DNA of 64,000 bases from Trichomonas vaginalis G3. Its lineage: Eukaryota; Parabasalia; Trichomonadida; Trichomonadidae. Below are positions 63,125 to 64,000 of the stretch, one piece after another. Below the pieces are notes generated by a model. That model was not told where the DNA came from and did not search any database. It saw nothing but the letters and a program-made list of their open reading frames with translations. How positions within the stretch are numbered: the first letter of the stretch is position 1; each line of letters starts with the position of its first letter. The position numbers were made by a program, and so were the translations under genes. The stretch covers positions 22,211,896-22,275,895 of the forward strand of contig NC_067206.1 of assembly GCF_026262505.1 (NCBI RefSeq), given 5' to 3'.

Positions 63125-64000
63125 ATGTTTGACTTTTATAAAGAATATGAGTTTACGAATTCCAAAGAATCAGATGACAAAGACGATAAGAATGATTATA
63201 TTGAAACGCTTCAGGCAATTATCACTGAATTATTCAATAGATTCAATTCGAATGCACCAGTCAATGAATTTCTTCCAGTTTTATTGGATTTAAAAGAATT
63301 TTTCAAAGAAAACCAATCAAATGACATGAGGATAATCATTGCCGAAGCCAAATTATTTCAATTTTTAGAAGAATGTTATATTAAGTATGGACAACAAGGA
63401 AATGAAGCTAAAGAACTTATACTACGAACAATAGTAACTGCCACAGCCAATCTTTACGAGGATTTAGACTTTTTCAAAAATTCCAAATTTTTCACCATTA
63501 CAAAAAACGATTTATTCATTCCACAATTTACACATCTTATAATAAATGCCTACTCAAACATAATTTCAAGCCAAGATTTCTGCTCAAATAAATTTTTTGC
63601 TCTTATTCACTCTTTAAAGTTGACAATTCCCGATTTAACATCGCAAAATCTTCAAAACATATTAGTTATAAAAAGTATTATACAACTTTGCATCTCTTTA
63701 TCATCACATGTTCGAATATTACAAGAATGTACTGAAATTGTCAGTGCAATGGAGGTTATTTTAAACAATAACTTCCCAGAACAGATAATCACAAACTGTC
63801 TTTACGTTATTTCCTCGATTTTAAGAGATTCTGCAAGTTTTTGCGATAATTTTGCATCAAATAATGAAAAAATCGAATTTTTCATTAGTTTACTACATAA
63901 TGATAATAATCAGATCGTAAATTACGCATTATTGATTATAAAATACATTTGTATTTCAGATCAATGCAAATTTGATTTTCATCTCGATCAATTTTCGTTT
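63125..64000 (+). CDS. ARM-like helical repeat protein, 3' end outside window
   Basis: Open from the ATG at 63125 (MFDFYKEYEFTNSKESDDKD) to the window end, 292 codons without a stop. An acidic N-terminus is followed by amphipathic helices (IETLQAIITELFNRFNSNAP, NEFLPVLLDLKEFFKENQSN, ITNCLYVISSILRDSASFCD, IVNYALLIIKYICISDQ), typical of ARM/HEAT superhelices. It is similar in plan to the gene at 31573. The initiator at 63099 supports this start. The partner or cargo is unknown. Confidence 0.75.
   Translation, partial: MFDFYKEYEFTNSKESDDKDDKNDYIETLQAIITELFNRFNSNAPVNEFLPVLLDLKEFFKENQSNDMRIIIAEAKLFQFLEECYIKYGQQGNEAKELILRTIVTATANLYEDLDFFKNSKFFTITKNDLFIPQFTHLIINAYSNIISSQDFCSNKFFALIHSLKLTIPDLTSQNLQNILVIKSIIQLCISLSSHVRILQECTEIVSAMEVILNNNFPEQIITNCLYVISSILRDSASFCDNFASNNEKIEFFISLLHNDNNQIVNYALLIIKYICISDQCKFDFHLDQFSF

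Overview
The window reads as nuclear DNA of a trichomonad protist, most likely Trichomonas vaginalis or a close relative. The evidence is a Tvmar1-type mariner, a Maverick/Polinton with phage-collar and KilA-N genes, MULEs, compact intronless genes, and start sites preceded by the trichomonad initiator TCA(C/T)(A/T) only 14-42 bases before the ATG. A hydrogenosomal-type ferredoxin presequence and stop codons embedded in TAAA also fit. About half of the window is transposons, several nested or side by side.

Layout. 100-1399: mariner at the 3' end of a Pmp-like gene fragment (1402-2259, minus). 2260-4851: gene-poor AT-rich DNA. 4869-29606: an integrase-type DNA transposon with 0.78-kb terminal inverted repeats (TIRs). 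Its transposase gene is split by a 21.6-kb Maverick (6474-28035) flanked by the 5-bp duplication GAAAA. The Maverick carries a packaging ATPase, protein-primed type B DNA polymerase, c-integrase, major capsid protein, tail-fibre/collar gene, two KilA-N proteins and several unknown genes. Many of these genes are broken.

30318-38567: a host gene island with an ankyrin protein, an ARM-like protein, a [2Fe-2S] ferredoxin, a coiled-coil protein, a tetraspanin and a SCAR/WAVE-like Arp2/3 activator. 40234-42755: a P-element-like transposase gene with one frame break. 42812-46807: a 4.0-kb foldback element with inverted arrays of a 49-bp repeat, lying 39 bp upstream of that gene's predicted start site. 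47925-54482: a MULE with a 9-bp target duplication. It carries a decayed transposase, a chain of five long hairpins, a small MITE, 165-bp tandem repeats and an ARM-like host-type pseudogene. 55177-58851: ribosomal protein uS19, a nucleoplasmin-like acidic protein, a DHHC-family-like membrane protein and an unknown protein. 58852-63100: gene-poor DNA. 63125-64000: the 5' part of another ARM-like gene that runs off the window.

The least explained structures are: (1) GC-rich paired mini-hairpins scattered through the Maverick, often inside its genes, with compensating stem changes; (2) the five-hairpin chain in the MULE; (3) a start-site motif on Maverick genes that differs from the host initiator; (4) the foldback element with its inverted satellite arrays.
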